DNA of 41,969 bases from an uncultured Prevotellaceae bacterium (GTDB taxonomy: Bacteria > Bacteroidota > Bacteroidia > Bacteroidales > Bacteroidaceae): positions 1-41,969 of the forward strand of contig CALGGJ010000032.1 in assembly GCA_937915745.1 (NCBI GenBank). The letters run 5' to 3'. Under the pieces are notes generated by a model. It ran no database searches. It was not told where the DNA came from and saw only the letters and a program-made list of their open reading frames with translations. Shown piece after piece: positions 24,130 to 33,204 of this stretch; the stretch's first letter is position 1; the number at the start of each line of letters is the position of its first letter. The position numbers and the translations under genes were made by a program.

Positions 24130-24834
24130 ATGGCAAAATTCAATACAAACAGCAACACATATACAATAGTGTATGCAACTATCATAGTTATCATTGCAGC
24201 GTTCCTCCTTGCATTCGTGGCATCAGCCCTGAAGTCAAAACAGGATGCAAATGTTGAGAACGACCGCAAGTCGCAGGTACTCGCATCGCTCAACCTGAGA
24301 AATCAGGCCGATATCGAGGGCAAGTACAAAGAAGTAATAAAGGAAGTAGTCTATCTTTCCGAGACCGACTCATGCTTCAAGGCCGAAGTCGATGGTCAGC
24401 AAAAGACCGTCATCCCAGTGAAGGGTGCAGGTCTGTGGGGCGGCCTGTGGGGCTACGTAGCAGTAGATGCCGACGGTGAGACCGTATTCGGCACATACTT
24501 CACACACGAAGGCGAGACCGCCGGACTTGGTGCACGCATTGCCGAACAGTGGTTCCAAGACTCATTCATGGGCAAAAAACTGTTTAAAGACGGAGAAGTG
24601 GCACTTGGAGTCTATAAACAAGGGAAAGCACCAAACGGACTCGAGGCCGAATACTATGTCGATGCCGTGACAGGAGCAACACTCACATCCAACGGAGTAG
24701 ATCAAATGCTCAAGACAAGCATTTCAAAATATACAAGTGTACTCGACGGAGTAACTGTCAAAGTAGATGAATACGAAGTGGTGCCTACCATCGACCAGCC
24801 TGTAGAACCCAAAGTAGAAGAAATGGAGGACTAA
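24130..24834 (+). CDS. nqrC: Na+-NQR subunit C
   Basis: This 234-residue protein has one N-terminal membrane helix (about residues 11-31) and a periplasmic FMN-binding domain. The covalent FMN site is Thr184 in the motif TGATLTS. In V. cholerae NqrC the equivalent is Thr225 in SGAT. It passes electrons between the iron site of NqrD/E and NqrB. The stop codon is 4 bases from nqrD. Confidence 0.96.
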   Translation: MAKFNTNSNTYTIVYATIIVIIAAFLLAFVASALKSKQDANVENDRKSQVLASLNLRNQADIEGKYKEVIKEVVYLSETDSCFKAEVDGQQKTVIPVKGAGLWGGLWGYVAVDADGETVFGTYFTHEGETAGLGARIAEQWFQDSFMGKKLFKDGEVALGVYKQGKAPNGLEAEYYVDAVTGATLTSNGVDQMLKTSISKYTSVLDGVTVKVDEYEVVPTIDQPVEPKVEEMED

Positions 24835-24838
24835 GAAT

Positions 24839-25474
24839 ATGAGTTTATTTTCAAAAGAGAACGGAGCCATATTCACTGGCCCACTCAACCTTAACAACCC
24901 AATAGCCGTACAAGTGCTGGGTATATGCTCGGCTCTCGCCGTCACATCGCAGCTCAAGCCGGCAATCGTGATGGGACTGTCTGTCACCGTCATCACGGCT
25001 TTCTCTAACGTGATAATCTCGCTCATACGCAAGACAATACCAAACCGCATACGAATCATCGTACAGCTGGTAGTCGTTGCCGCACTCGTTACAATAGTGA
25101 GCAACATACTCAAGGCGTACGTTTACGATGTGAGCGTACAACTGTCGGTATATGTCGGACTAATCATCACAAACTGTATCCTCATGGGACGCCTCGAGGC
25201 ATTTGCCATGCAGAACGGACCGTGGGAGTCGTTCCTCGACGGAGTAGGTAACGGGCTTGGCTACGCACTCGTACTCGTGGTCGTAGGTTTCGTGCGCGAA
25301 CTCTTTGGATTTGGCACAATCTTCGGGTTTACCGTTATTCCCGAAAATGCATACATCGAAGCCGGAGGACTCTACATCAACAACGGAATGATGACCATGC
25401 CTGCCATGGCACTCATACTCGTGGCATGCTTCATCTGGGTACACCGTGCAGTGAATAAAGAAGAGAACAAGTAA
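24839..25474 (+). CDS. nqrD: Na+-NQR subunit D
   Basis: This 211-residue six-helix membrane subunit is homologous to NqrE and RnfE. Cys30 (VLGICSALA) and Cys113 (ITNCILMGR) occupy the places of the two cysteines that, with two from NqrE, hold an iron center within the membrane. The topology is the inverted-repeat fold shared with NqrE. Confidence 0.95.
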   Translation: MSLFSKENGAIFTGPLNLNNPIAVQVLGICSALAVTSQLKPAIVMGLSVTVITAFSNVIISLIRKTIPNRIRIIVQLVVVAALVTIVSNILKAYVYDVSVQLSVYVGLIITNCILMGRLEAFAMQNGPWESFLDGVGNGLGYALVLVVVGFVRELFGFGTIFGFTVIPENAYIEAGGLYINNGMMTMPAMALILVACFIWVHRAVNKEENK

Positions 25475-25506
25475 ACATATCTAACAAGTAAAACAGCAAA
25501 TCAATT

Positions 25507-26130
25507 ATGGAACATTTCATTAGTTTGTTCGTCCGCTCCATCTTTGTGGACAACATGATATTCGCTTTCTTCTTAGGTATGTGCTCCTACCTCGCAGTAT
25601 CTAAGACAGTGAAGACCAGCCTCGGACTCGGCATTGCAGTAACCTTTGTGCTACTCATAACCGTGCCGGTTGACTACCTGCTCCAGACCAAAATCCTTGA
25701 CGAGGATGGCATTCTCGGCGTTGACCTCACATTCCTAAGCTTCATACTGTTTATCGCAGTCATTGCAGCTATGGTACAGCTGGTCGAGATGATAGTCGAG
25801 CGATTCTCACCATCACTCTACAACGCACTCGGAATATTCCTCCCGCTTATTGCCGTAAACTGCGCAATCATGGGTGCTTCGCTCTTTATGCAGCAGCGCA
25901 TCAAACTTGAACCCGAAGCCACACAGTACATAGGTGGTGTAGGCGATTGTATTGCATACGCGCTCGGGTCGGGTATAGGATGGACTCTGGCCATCGTCGG
26001 ACTCGCTGCCATTCGCGAAAAGATGGCATACAGCGACGTGCCGAAACCCCTACAGGGACTTGGCATTACCTTCATCACCGTGGGACTCATGGCAATGGCG
26101 TTTTTGTGTTTCTCTGGTCTTAAACTCTAA
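25507..26130 (+). CDS. nqrE: Na+-NQR subunit E
   Basis: This 207-residue six-helix membrane subunit pairs with NqrD. Cys26 (FLGMCSYLA) and Cys119 (AVNCAIMGA) supply the other half of the membrane iron site; V. cholerae uses Cys26 and Cys120. The gene is separated from nqrD by 32 bases and is followed 21 bases later by nqrF. Confidence 0.95.
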   Translation: MEHFISLFVRSIFVDNMIFAFFLGMCSYLAVSKTVKTSLGLGIAVTFVLLITVPVDYLLQTKILDEDGILGVDLTFLSFILFIAVIAAMVQLVEMIVERFSPSLYNALGIFLPLIAVNCAIMGASLFMQQRIKLEPEATQYIGGVGDCIAYALGSGIGWTLAIVGLAAIREKMAYSDVPKPLQGLGITFITVGLMAMAFLCFSGLKL

Positions 26131-26151
26131 AACAGAAAGGAATCAACAGAC

Positions 26152-27423
26152 ATGGACATACAATTTATTTTATATAGTATAGGAGTATTCCTGGTGATAG
26201 TACTTGTACTCGTCATCATACTCCTCGTGGCCAAGAAATACCTTTCTCCAAGTGGTCAGGTGACTATAACCATCAATGGAAAAGACAAACTCACCGTCGA
26301 TCAAGGATCGAGCCTACTTTCAACACTTGCAACCAACGAGGTCTATCTGCCATCGGCATGTGGCGGTAAGGGTTCGTGCGGACAATGCAAATGTCAGATT
26401 ACCGAAGGCGGTGGCGAGATTCTCGACTCAGAGAAGGGACACTTCACACGTAAGCAAATCAAAGCAGGCTACCGGCTCGGCTGTCAGGCCAAGGTAAAGG
26501 GCGACCTCTCAATAAAGGTGCCAGAATCTGTAATGGGTGTCAAGGAATGGGAGTGCACAGTCATCAGCAATAAGAACGTGGCATCATTCATTAAGGAGTT
26601 CAAGGTGGCCCTGCCTCCAGGCGAACACATGGACTTCGAACCAGGTTCGTACGCGCAGATTCGCATCCCTAAATACGACATCGACTATGATCGCGACATG
26701 GACAAAAGTCTCATAGGCGACCTATACGTACCTACATGGGAGAAATTCGGCATCTTCGGCCTCAAGCAAAAGAACGACACCGAAACCATTCGTGCATATT
26801 CAATGGCCAACTATCCTGACGAGGGCGACATCATCACACTTACTGTACGTATCGCAACACCGCCATTCAAACCAAAGGAACAGGGTCCTGGTTTCATGGA
26901 CGTGCCGTGCGGTATAGCATCTACTTACATCTTCTCGCTCAAACCAGGCGATAAAGTAACGATGTCGGGTCCTTACGGAGAGTTCCATCCTAAGTATGGC
27001 ACCGGACGTGAGATGATTTGGGTAGGCGGTGGTGCAGGTATGGCTCCGCTACGTGCACAGATTATGCACATGCTCAAGACACTGCACGTTCGCGACCGCG
27101 AGATGCACTACTTCTATGGAGCACGCGGCATTGACGAGGTGTTCTTCCTCGAAGACTTCCTCGAGCTTGAGAAGGAATATCCGAACTTCCATATGCACCT
27201 TGCTCTCGACCGTCCTGACCCGAAAGCAGACAGCCTCGGTGTGAAATATACCCCGGGATTCATTGCCAACGTGCTGGGAGATACTTACCTCAAGGCTCAC
27301 GAGGCTCCGGAAGATGTTGAATACTACCTCTGCGGACCTCCAATGATGGCAAAGACGGTGCTCGACCTCCTGCACTCGCTCGGAGTTGAAGACGACATGA
27401 TTGACTTCGATAACTTCGGATAA
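26152..27423 (+). CDS. nqrF: Na+-NQR subunit F (NADH dehydrogenase)
   Basis: This 423-residue subunit takes electrons from NADH. It has one N-terminal membrane helix, then a ferredoxin-like domain with [2Fe-2S] ligands Cys70, Cys76, Cys79 and Cys111, the same numbering as in V. cholerae. An FAD domain (RAYSMANYPDE) and an NADH-binding domain (GGGAGMAPLRAQ) follow. It ends the operon and is followed by a terminator. Its presence, and the NqrA subunit, rule out an Rnf complex. Confidence 0.97.
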   Translation: MDIQFILYSIGVFLVIVLVLVIILLVAKKYLSPSGQVTITINGKDKLTVDQGSSLLSTLATNEVYLPSACGGKGSCGQCKCQITEGGGEILDSEKGHFTRKQIKAGYRLGCQAKVKGDLSIKVPESVMGVKEWECTVISNKNVASFIKEFKVALPPGEHMDFEPGSYAQIRIPKYDIDYDRDMDKSLIGDLYVPTWEKFGIFGLKQKNDTETIRAYSMANYPDEGDIITLTVRIATPPFKPKEQGPGFMDVPCGIASTYIFSLKPGDKVTMSGPYGEFHPKYGTGREMIWVGGGAGMAPLRAQIMHMLKTLHVRDREMHYFYGARGIDEVFFLEDFLELEKEYPNFHMHLALDRPDPKADSLGVKYTPGFIANVLGDTYLKAHEAPEDVEYYLCGPPMMAKTVLDLLHSLGVEDDMIDFDNFG

Positions 27424-27437
27424 GCCAATATAACATT

Positions 27438-27475
27438 AAGGTGTCGGGAATACTGTGAACCCGACACCTTTTTCT
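27438..27475 (+). terminator. Intrinsic terminator of the nqr operon
   Basis: AAGGTGTCGGG (27438-27448) pairs perfectly with CCCGACACCTT (27460-27470) around an 11-base loop, followed by TTTCTTTG. Confidence 0.85.
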
Positions 27476-27499
27476 TTGATGATAGAAGGACATACACCA

Positions 27500-28525
27500 A
27501 TGACGTTTATAGGTAAGGCTCGACTCATCGCTGCTGTTATTCTGGCAATATGTTGTATGTCTGATGCCATGGCCCAGACATCCCGTCGCGACTCATTGCG
27601 CCATGCAATGCGGTTACGGGTCATTGCTGTGGATAGCATGATGGCAGTACGACGGCAACGGACGAACTCCGATACAACCTATATACGTCGCCCCGATTCG
27701 CGTTTTACCATCAAGGTGCGTGCCAATATCAGTGGAATGTCTGTCAAAGCCGAGGACTATGGGAACGACGGGTCGGGGTCGGCCGACATATCGACCGATA
27801 ATAAGGCAACAATCAGCGTGGGTGTCAACTACAGGGGCATTGCGGCTGGAGCTGCACTCAATCCAGCCAGCCTCAGTGGCAGGAATAAGGATTATGAAGT
27901 CAACCTCAATGCATATAGCAACCTATATGGCGTAGATATGGTTTATCAGTGGTCGAAAACACTTTCCGGAACGGTTAATGTGGATGGTAATGATTATTTT
28001 CTAGAACGTGGTTTCTTTGACATGAAGATGTTAAGCATAAATGGGTATTATGCGTTTAACGGACGACGTTTCTCCTATCCGGCCGCTTTTACTCAGAGTT
28101 ATATTCAGCGTCATAGTGCCGGCTCATGGCTGGCAGGTTTCTCCTATCTGGGCGGAAGGTTGAAGGTTGGCAGTGAGGACAGCGAATATAATGACTATGC
28201 AATATACATGGGGCATCTTGGTATCGGTGGAGGTTATGGCTACAACTTCGTCCTGCACGGCAATTGGCTGATTCATATATCGGCTCTGCCTACATTGGTG
28301 GTGGCCAACTTCAGCAACATAAAGGTTGAGGGAGAGCATCACGATGCCACATTCCATTTCCCTCATTTCATCTTGGCCGAGAGGGCGGCCGTGGTTTATA
28401 ACTTCAGCGAGCGTAATTTCGTGGGTGCAACTATGGTGATGACCAACTCGTTGCAGAAATCGGGCAGCAGTGTCATCAACCTGCAGAAGTGGAGGGTTCG
28501 CCTGTCTTTCGGCCATCGATTCTGA
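27500..28525 (+). CDS. DUF4421-like outer-membrane barrel protein
   Basis: This 341-residue exported protein has a signal peptide ending at SDAMAQ (residue ~26). The body alternates polar and aromatic residues, has strands ending in Gly-Tyr and Phe, and ends in a terminal phenylalanine (FGHRF), all typical of an outer-membrane beta-barrel. It resembles the Bacteroidales DUF4421 family by overall pattern, which is a moderate-confidence assignment. Function is unknown. The ATG at 27500 keeps the signal peptide at the N-terminus; an upstream ATG at 27479 is possible, but earlier starts fall in the terminator. Confidence 0.65.
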   Translation: MTFIGKARLIAAVILAICCMSDAMAQTSRRDSLRHAMRLRVIAVDSMMAVRRQRTNSDTTYIRRPDSRFTIKVRANISGMSVKAEDYGNDGSGSADISTDNKATISVGVNYRGIAAGAALNPASLSGRNKDYEVNLNAYSNLYGVDMVYQWSKTLSGTVNVDGNDYFLERGFFDMKMLSINGYYAFNGRRFSYPAAFTQSYIQRHSAGSWLAGFSYLGGRLKVGSEDSEYNDYAIYMGHLGIGGGYGYNFVLHGNWLIHISALPTLVVANFSNIKVEGEHHDATFHFPHFILAERAAVVYNFSERNFVGATMVMTNSLQKSGSSVINLQKWRVRLSFGHRF

Positions 28526-28613
28526 ATACTCCCTTCATCATTTATTCCAAATCGGTCATTAGCGTTTTGATGATTTTAAGTTTATTTCTGCTGTATGTTA
28601 TGTATGACCCGAA

Positions 28614-29087
28614 TCATGCACCTGACTGTTGTATGCTGTCGATGCGGAGCCGCAGTATGCCTGCCGGCACTTTCGCTTCTACCACGTCGCCTGCACGTTT
28701 ACCCATGAGCGCCTGTGCTATGGGCGACTTGATGGACAGCTTATTCTCGGCGAGGTTGGCTTCGTGTGGGCTTACGAGTGTGTAGGTCATCGGTGTGTTG
28801 GTGTCGAGGTTGGTCATACATACTGTTGTCAGCAATCTTACTGCATCGGTACCGACGCCCGAAAGGTCGATAACCCTGGCATATTGCAGCACTCGTTGCT
28901 TGAACCGTATCTTGCCCAGCAGGCGCGACTGTTCGCGGCGGGCGGCATGATACTCGAAGTTCTCGCTCAGGTCGCCTTTCTCGCGTGCTTCAACAAGGGC
29001 TTCCTTCACTTTGGGATATTCCACATATTCCAGCTGATACAGTTCGGCTACAAGTTTGTCGTAGCCTTCCTTCGACATGTATTCCAT
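28614..29087 (-). CDS. greA: Transcript cleavage factor GreA
   Basis: This 157-residue factor rescues backtracked RNA polymerase by stimulating cleavage of the 3' end of the RNA. The N-terminal coiled coil carries the acidic tip GDLSENFEYHAAR, with Asp39 and Glu42 as the metal-binding pair. The C-terminal domain has the usual VSPHEANLAENKLSIKSPIA segment. Length and both domains are standard. Confidence 0.95.
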   Translation of the reverse strand: MEYMSKEGYDKLVAELYQLEYVEYPKVKEALVEAREKGDLSENFEYHAARREQSRLLGKIRFKQRVLQYARVIDLSGVGTDAVRLLTTVCMTNLDTNTPMTYTLVSPHEANLAENKLSIKSPIAQALMGKRAGDVVEAKVPAGILRLRIDSIQQSGA

Positions 29088-29124
29088 ACTCTGTTGATTG
29101 ACGGTGTCTTGATGATTTGTAATG

Positions 29125-29132
29125 CAAAGTTA
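29125..29132 (-). promoter_or_regulatory. -7 box of greA
   Basis: CAAAGTTA reads TAACTTTG on the minus strand, 38 bases before the greA ATG. The nitroreductase promoter stands back to back with it. Confidence 0.55.
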
Positions 29133-29176
29133 CGAAATTTATTCGGGTGTATGTATTATATTTCGATGAAATGAAC

Positions 29177-29184
29177 TAAATTTG
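29177..29184 (+). promoter_or_regulatory. -7 box of the nitroreductase gene
   Basis: TAAATTTG lies 27 bases before the ATG at 29212. The -33 element is not clear. Confidence 0.5.
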
Positions 29185-29211
29185 CAGTGAGAAATACTGA
29201 TAACTGAATCA

Positions 29212-29964
29212 ATGAGGAATTTACTTACACGCCGTAGCATACGCAAATATTCGGCTCGTCCTGTAGATGAGGCTCTCCTGACACGTCTGCTTGATGCCTC
29301 TGCACGTACTCAGACGATGGGTAACCTGCAGCTATATTCGGTGGTGGTCACCCGTTCGGCCGATATGAAGGCGAAGCTGGCTCCTGCACATTTCAACCAA
29401 CCGATGGTGACCCAGGCGCCTGTGGTACTCACCGTCTGTGCCGACTTCAACCGCACCACCCAATGGGCGCTCAACCGCAAGGCGCATCCAGGTTACGATA
29501 ATCTGCTGTCGTTTCTCAATGCGGCTGCCGATGCATTGCTCTATACGCAGACGCTTTGTAACCTGATGGATGAGGAGGGGCTGGGCTACTGCTTCCTTGG
29601 TACCACCATCTATCAGCCGCAGCAGATAATTGATATACTCCAACTGCCACGTCTCACCTTCCCTGTGGCGACGCTCACTGTGGGTTGGCCCGACGAATGT
29701 CCGGCACAGTCCGACCGCCTGCCGGTATGCAGTTTCGTGCATCATGAAACATATCGTGACTACACAACCCAATCGATTGATGCGTTCTACACAGCCAAGG
29801 AGCAGTTGGAAGAGAACCGCAGGTTTGTGGAAATAAACGGAAAGGAGACCCTTGCACAGGTCTTTACCGACATACGCTACACGCGTGCCGACAACGAAGC
29901 CATGTCGGATGCCCTTCTGCAGGCATTGAACAAACAGGGATTCATCACCGAGAGTGTACAGTAA
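29212..29964 (+). CDS. Nitroreductase-family FMN oxidoreductase
   Basis: This 250-residue protein belongs to the NfsA/FRP-like nitroreductases, FMN enzymes that reduce nitro compounds, quinones or flavins with NAD(P)H. Landmarks are RRSIRKYSARPVDEALL at the N-terminus, MGNLQLYSVVV, the mid-region DALLYTQTLCNLMDEEGLG and the TVGWPDE segment. The physiological substrate is unknown. Such enzymes matter for metronidazole activation in Bacteroidales, but this one cannot be said to do so. Confidence 0.85.
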   Translation: MRNLLTRRSIRKYSARPVDEALLTRLLDASARTQTMGNLQLYSVVVTRSADMKAKLAPAHFNQPMVTQAPVVLTVCADFNRTTQWALNRKAHPGYDNLLSFLNAAADALLYTQTLCNLMDEEGLGYCFLGTTIYQPQQIIDILQLPRLTFPVATLTVGWPDECPAQSDRLPVCSFVHHETYRDYTTQSIDAFYTAKEQLEENRRFVEINGKETLAQVFTDIRYTRADNEAMSDALLQALNKQGFITESVQ

Positions 29965-30018
29965 AGACATTATGAGTGCATAGCAAAACCCTTTTGCATG
30001 CGGAGTAATTTGCCTGCG

Positions 30019-30128
30019 GGTGTACAGGTATTCTTAAAATTGTGGGGCAATTTATTAAAATTCTGAGTAGGATTTATTAAAATTGCGCCACAATTTATTT
30101 AATTTGTCGCCACAATTTTAAGAATGCT
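30019..30128. repeat. A/T-rich ~22-bp array bounded by a 16-bp inverted repeat
   Basis: ATTTATTAAAATT occurs at 30050 and 30072, and GCCACAATTT at 30087 and 30109; both pairs are exactly 22 bases apart. The outer arms ATTCTTAAAATTGTGG (30030-30045) and CCACAATTTTAAGAAT (30110-30125) are perfect inverted repeats 64 bases apart. The RNA could fold into a long hairpin. The sequence is unrelated to the GAGTGCGCAGTC arrays, but the period is the same. Confidence 0.8.
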
Positions 30129-30336
30129 TTTACACTCGCAAGGTTTTTCGTATATATGCACGGCAAAAATAGTGCGTATCCGCTGCTGTTTACTTATTGA
30201 AGTTCCAGATGTCATGGATAACAGATACACTCTCTTTGCCTGGTACGACAAGTGGCGGATTACCTGCATATATAAGATAACATTGTTTGGTTGAGACAAA
30301 AAATGATGCACCGACAGCAGAAAAAAATGGAGAATG

Positions 30337-30367
30337 CTTGTCGTGTCGGCAGAATTGTGTATATTTG
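30337..30367 (+). promoter_or_regulatory. Promoter of the CotH gene
   Basis: CTTG at 30337-30340, a 19-base spacer and -7 TATATTTG at 30360-30367. The ATG is at 30461, leaving a leader of roughly 90 bases. Confidence 0.5.
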
Positions 30368-30460
30368 TAACCGAATAGTGACCGGATGAACCGCAGAACA
30401 TCATCAGAGATACATAATAATTACAATATAAACAATATATCGCAAAAAACATCAAAACGT

Positions 30461-32335
30461 ATGAGACACTCTTACACCCTGCTGCTGGGCTTCGTGCTGA
30501 CCTGCGTGTTGGCAATATGGCCCGCAAACAAAGTCACGGCTCAGACCTATGAGCAGATGACCAACCTGCCTACGCTCTACGTAGAAGTAGCAAACAATGC
30601 AGCTGTGACCGACAAGAAAGTATGGAAAACAGCCACTATGACCCTGGTGGATGCCGATGGGCAGACAACCGCCTCAATGCAAATACGCTGTCGCGGAAAC
30701 TCCACATTCACTGCCAGCAAGCTGAAACTGGCATACCGCATGAAATTCGACGAGCCGATAGCTCTGCTGGGCGAAGGACACGCAACCGCCCACAACTGGG
30801 TGCTCATGGCAAACGCCTACGACAAGACAATGCTGCGCAATGCACTCACATCAAACGTGCTTGCATCATTCCTGGGTATGCCGTTCTGTCCGGGAGCACA
30901 ATTCGTTGACTTGGTACTCAACGGCACATATCAAGGAACATACCAAATTACCGACCATCCAGAGGCAAACGACGGCCGCCTCGACCTGGGAAGCGAACTC
31001 GACAGCAAGGTCACCGACCGAGGATACTTCCTCGAAGCCGACGGCTGGGAAGACCACAAATGCTTCAAGACAACAACAAACCAAGTGCCTATACGCGTAC
31101 ACTCGCCAAAAGACGGCGAATACACCAATGCACAGATTACCTACATCTCGAGATTCGTCAACCAGTTTGAAACAGCACTCATGGGGTCAGACTTCCGCGA
31201 CCCTGAAAAAGGATACCGCGCTTACGTCGATTCCGTCTCGCTGGCCAACCTGTATATCGGCACCGAGATGTGTGCCAACCCCGACGGTTTCTACAGCATG
31301 TACATGTATAAGAAAGCCGGCGACAACCACCTCTACTTCGGCCCTATGTGGGACTACGATATAGCCTACGGAAACGACTACCGTAAGGGTGACACATCAG
31401 AAAGCCTTATGAGCGACATCGGCTTTGGAGTGGCCCGCACATGGTGGGCACGCATGTGGGGCGACCCATGGTTCCGTCAACTCATCAACCGCCGCTGGAC
31501 CGAACTACAGGAACAAGGCCTCGAAGCACACCTGCTGGCAAAGGTAGATGAGATGGCTGCAGAAATAGAAGAGTCGCAGAAACTGAACTACAAGAAACAC
31601 AGCCTGACGACAGTGGTGTATCACGAATGTGTGACACACAGCACATACGCTGAATACGTGACCGACCTTAAGAACTTCATACAAAAACACACCGCATACC
31701 TCACCAAGACCTTTCAACTCAAAGCCGCTGAACCAGTGAGCGAAGACGGCACATTCAAGTTCATAGACAACTACTACTACCGCATCAAAAACGCCAACAA
31801 CAACCACTATGTCGATATCTCGGGACAATCGACAGCAGCAGGCGCCATGGTATGCACCTGGGAAGAGAATACATCGTGGCTCTCACAACAATGGACCATC
31901 AAGAGTGTGGGAGGAGAGTACGTACAGTTCATCAACCGCCTCAGCGGAATGGCACTCAACGACCCGACACCAGGCACAACAATGTCGTCAACACAACTCA
32001 ATGTCGTCGATGCCGACTCAACAAGCGACAGCCAACTCTGGCAGGTGGTTGACGCGAACGGTACAGGAGTATATAACATCATCAACAAGAAAACCCAGTT
32101 CGGAATGAACAACAACGGCGGTTCATCTGCAAACGGAAATAAGGTGATAAGCTATACAAGCGACGGCAAAAACGCTACAAGTCTGAACCGTCAATGGTAT
32201 ATACTACCATACGAGGTGAATACCGACGATATCCTGCACGGTGGCGAAGAAGACATACCCGAAGACCTTAACAAAGACGGTGTGGTAGATAGCCAAGACG
32301 TAATGAGAATCTACGAATACATGCAGAATCATTGA
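30461..32335 (+). CDS. Secreted CotH-like protein with ricin-type and dockerin-like modules
   Basis: This 624-residue exported protein has a signal peptide ending at KVTAQ (residue ~28). Residues ~40-400 form a CotH kinase-like domain; GPMWDYDIAYGN near residue 294 is the conserved acidic loop. Residues ~430-575 resemble a ricin-B-type lectin domain (YYYRIKNANNNHYVDISG and a QW motif). The C-terminus has one EF-hand-like calcium loop, DLNKDGVVDSQDV (near 602), half of a dockerin. Eukaryotic-like CotH kinases phosphorylate secreted proteins; the substrate here is unknown. I chose the ATG at 30461; the open frame starts 25 codons earlier in the leader. Confidence 0.82.
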   Translation: MRHSYTLLLGFVLTCVLAIWPANKVTAQTYEQMTNLPTLYVEVANNAAVTDKKVWKTATMTLVDADGQTTASMQIRCRGNSTFTASKLKLAYRMKFDEPIALLGEGHATAHNWVLMANAYDKTMLRNALTSNVLASFLGMPFCPGAQFVDLVLNGTYQGTYQITDHPEANDGRLDLGSELDSKVTDRGYFLEADGWEDHKCFKTTTNQVPIRVHSPKDGEYTNAQITYISRFVNQFETALMGSDFRDPEKGYRAYVDSVSLANLYIGTEMCANPDGFYSMYMYKKAGDNHLYFGPMWDYDIAYGNDYRKGDTSESLMSDIGFGVARTWWARMWGDPWFRQLINRRWTELQEQGLEAHLLAKVDEMAAEIEESQKLNYKKHSLTTVVYHECVTHSTYAEYVTDLKNFIQKHTAYLTKTFQLKAAEPVSEDGTFKFIDNYYYRIKNANNNHYVDISGQSTAAGAMVCTWEENTSWLSQQWTIKSVGGEYVQFINRLSGMALNDPTPGTTMSSTQLNVVDADSTSDSQLWQVVDANGTGVYNIINKKTQFGMNNNGGSSANGNKVISYTSDGKNATSLNRQWYILPYEVNTDDILHGGEEDIPEDLNKDGVVDSQDVMRIYEYMQNH

Positions 32336-32350
32336 ACCCAAAACAGTCTA

Positions 32351-32382
32351 ATGACCGATTTGGGTTGAACCCAAACGGTCAT
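32351..32382. terminator. Hairpin downstream of the CotH gene
   Basis: ATGACCG plus TTTGGGT pairs with ACCCAAA plus CGGTCAT, with a single bulged A at 32358 and a 3-base loop. No T-run follows, so it may stabilize the RNA rather than end it. Confidence 0.5.
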
Positions 32383-32419
32383 CAGGCTGCTGCGCCACAA
32401 CATAAATGACCAAACAATA

Positions 32420-32451
32420 AAAACCATCCGGCAACACGGCCGGATGGTTTT
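32420..32451. terminator. Bidirectional terminator between the CotH and aquaporin genes
   Basis: AAAACCATCCGG (32420-32431) pairs perfectly with CCGGATGGTTTT (32440-32451) around 8 bases. The A and T ends let it work in both directions between these convergent genes. Confidence 0.85.
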
Positions 32452-32486
32452 CTGTTGTCAAAAAAATACCGAAAGGGTAGGAGATG

Positions 32487-33152
32487 TTAATCTTCACCAA
32501 TAGTCTTCCAGATACCAGCTGCGATTACAGCACCTACAAACGGACCAACGATGAACACCCAAAGCTGAGCAAGAGCATCGCCACCGGCAAACACTGCAGG
32601 AGCGATAGAGCGTGCAGGGTTGACAGATGTGCCAGTGTAGTGGATGCCAACGAGGTGGATGAGGATGAGCGACAAACCGATAGCCAGTCCGGCAAAGTTG
32701 CCTGCACCCTTCTTCGAGTCAGTGGTTCCAAGAACAACAAGCACGAAAATGCAAGTGAGTACAATTTCGGCAATCAGACCGTTAACAACTGTGCCAGAGC
32801 AAGCATTGGCGCCTGTAGTTGTGCCTTCAGCCAATTCAGGACTTGTAGCTACGAGAGCATAGAGAATAGCTGAGCCGATGAATGCACCGATAACCTGGAA
32901 CAGCATGTACATGCCGGCATCCTTGCCGCTGATACGGCCGGTGAGCAAACAACCGAGTGTGATGGCAGGGTTGATGTGGCAACCGCTGATACCGCCGATG
33001 GTATAGGCCATGGCTACTACTGCAAGACCGAACGCAACGGCTGTGCCGATTACGGATGCAGGATCAACACCGCAGTTTAGGCTTACGGCTGTGCCGCAAC
33101 CAAGGAGTACAAGAACCATCGTACCCACCATTTCTGCTAAATATTTCTTCAT
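32487..33152 (-). CDS. aqpZ: Aquaporin Z
   Basis: This 221-residue six-helix MIP channel moves water across the inner membrane. Both NPA motifs are present (61-63 and 178-180). The selectivity filter Phe41, His166, Thr175 and Arg181 matches E. coli AqpZ Phe43, His174, Thr183 and Arg189, which marks a water channel rather than a glycerol facilitator. It lies 52 bases downstream of the large LTD/CotH gene on the same strand. Confidence 0.95.
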   Translation of the reverse strand: MKKYLAEMVGTMVLVLLGCGTAVSLNCGVDPASVIGTAVAFGLAVVAMAYTIGGISGCHINPAITLGCLLTGRISGKDAGMYMLFQVIGAFIGSAILYALVATSPELAEGTTTGANACSGTVVNGLIAEIVLTCIFVLVVLGTTDSKKGAGNFAGLAIGLSLILIHLVGIHYTGTSVNPARSIAPAVFAGGDALAQLWVFIVGPFVGAVIAAGIWKTIGED

Positions 33153-33204
33153 TGTCTTAATGATGATTAATAGGGTTAATAAATGATTTTATTACAAACT
33201 TGTT

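Larger units (their letters stand above)
29965..30460. other. Intergenic region with an A/T-rich 22-bp array and long inverted repeat
   Basis: This 496-base gap between two plus-strand genes holds the array and hairpin at 30019-30128, the CotH promoter (30337-30367) and a 93-base leader. I see no gene in it. Confidence 0.65.

Noticed and set aside
21604..27423. Rnf complex instead of Na+-NQR
   Set aside because: NqrA and NqrF are present, with NqrF cysteine numbering as in V. cholerae, and the ferredoxin subunits RnfB and RnfC are missing.
32487..33152. Glycerol facilitator GlpF
   Set aside because: The selectivity filter residues match AqpZ (Phe, His, Thr, Arg), which favours water.
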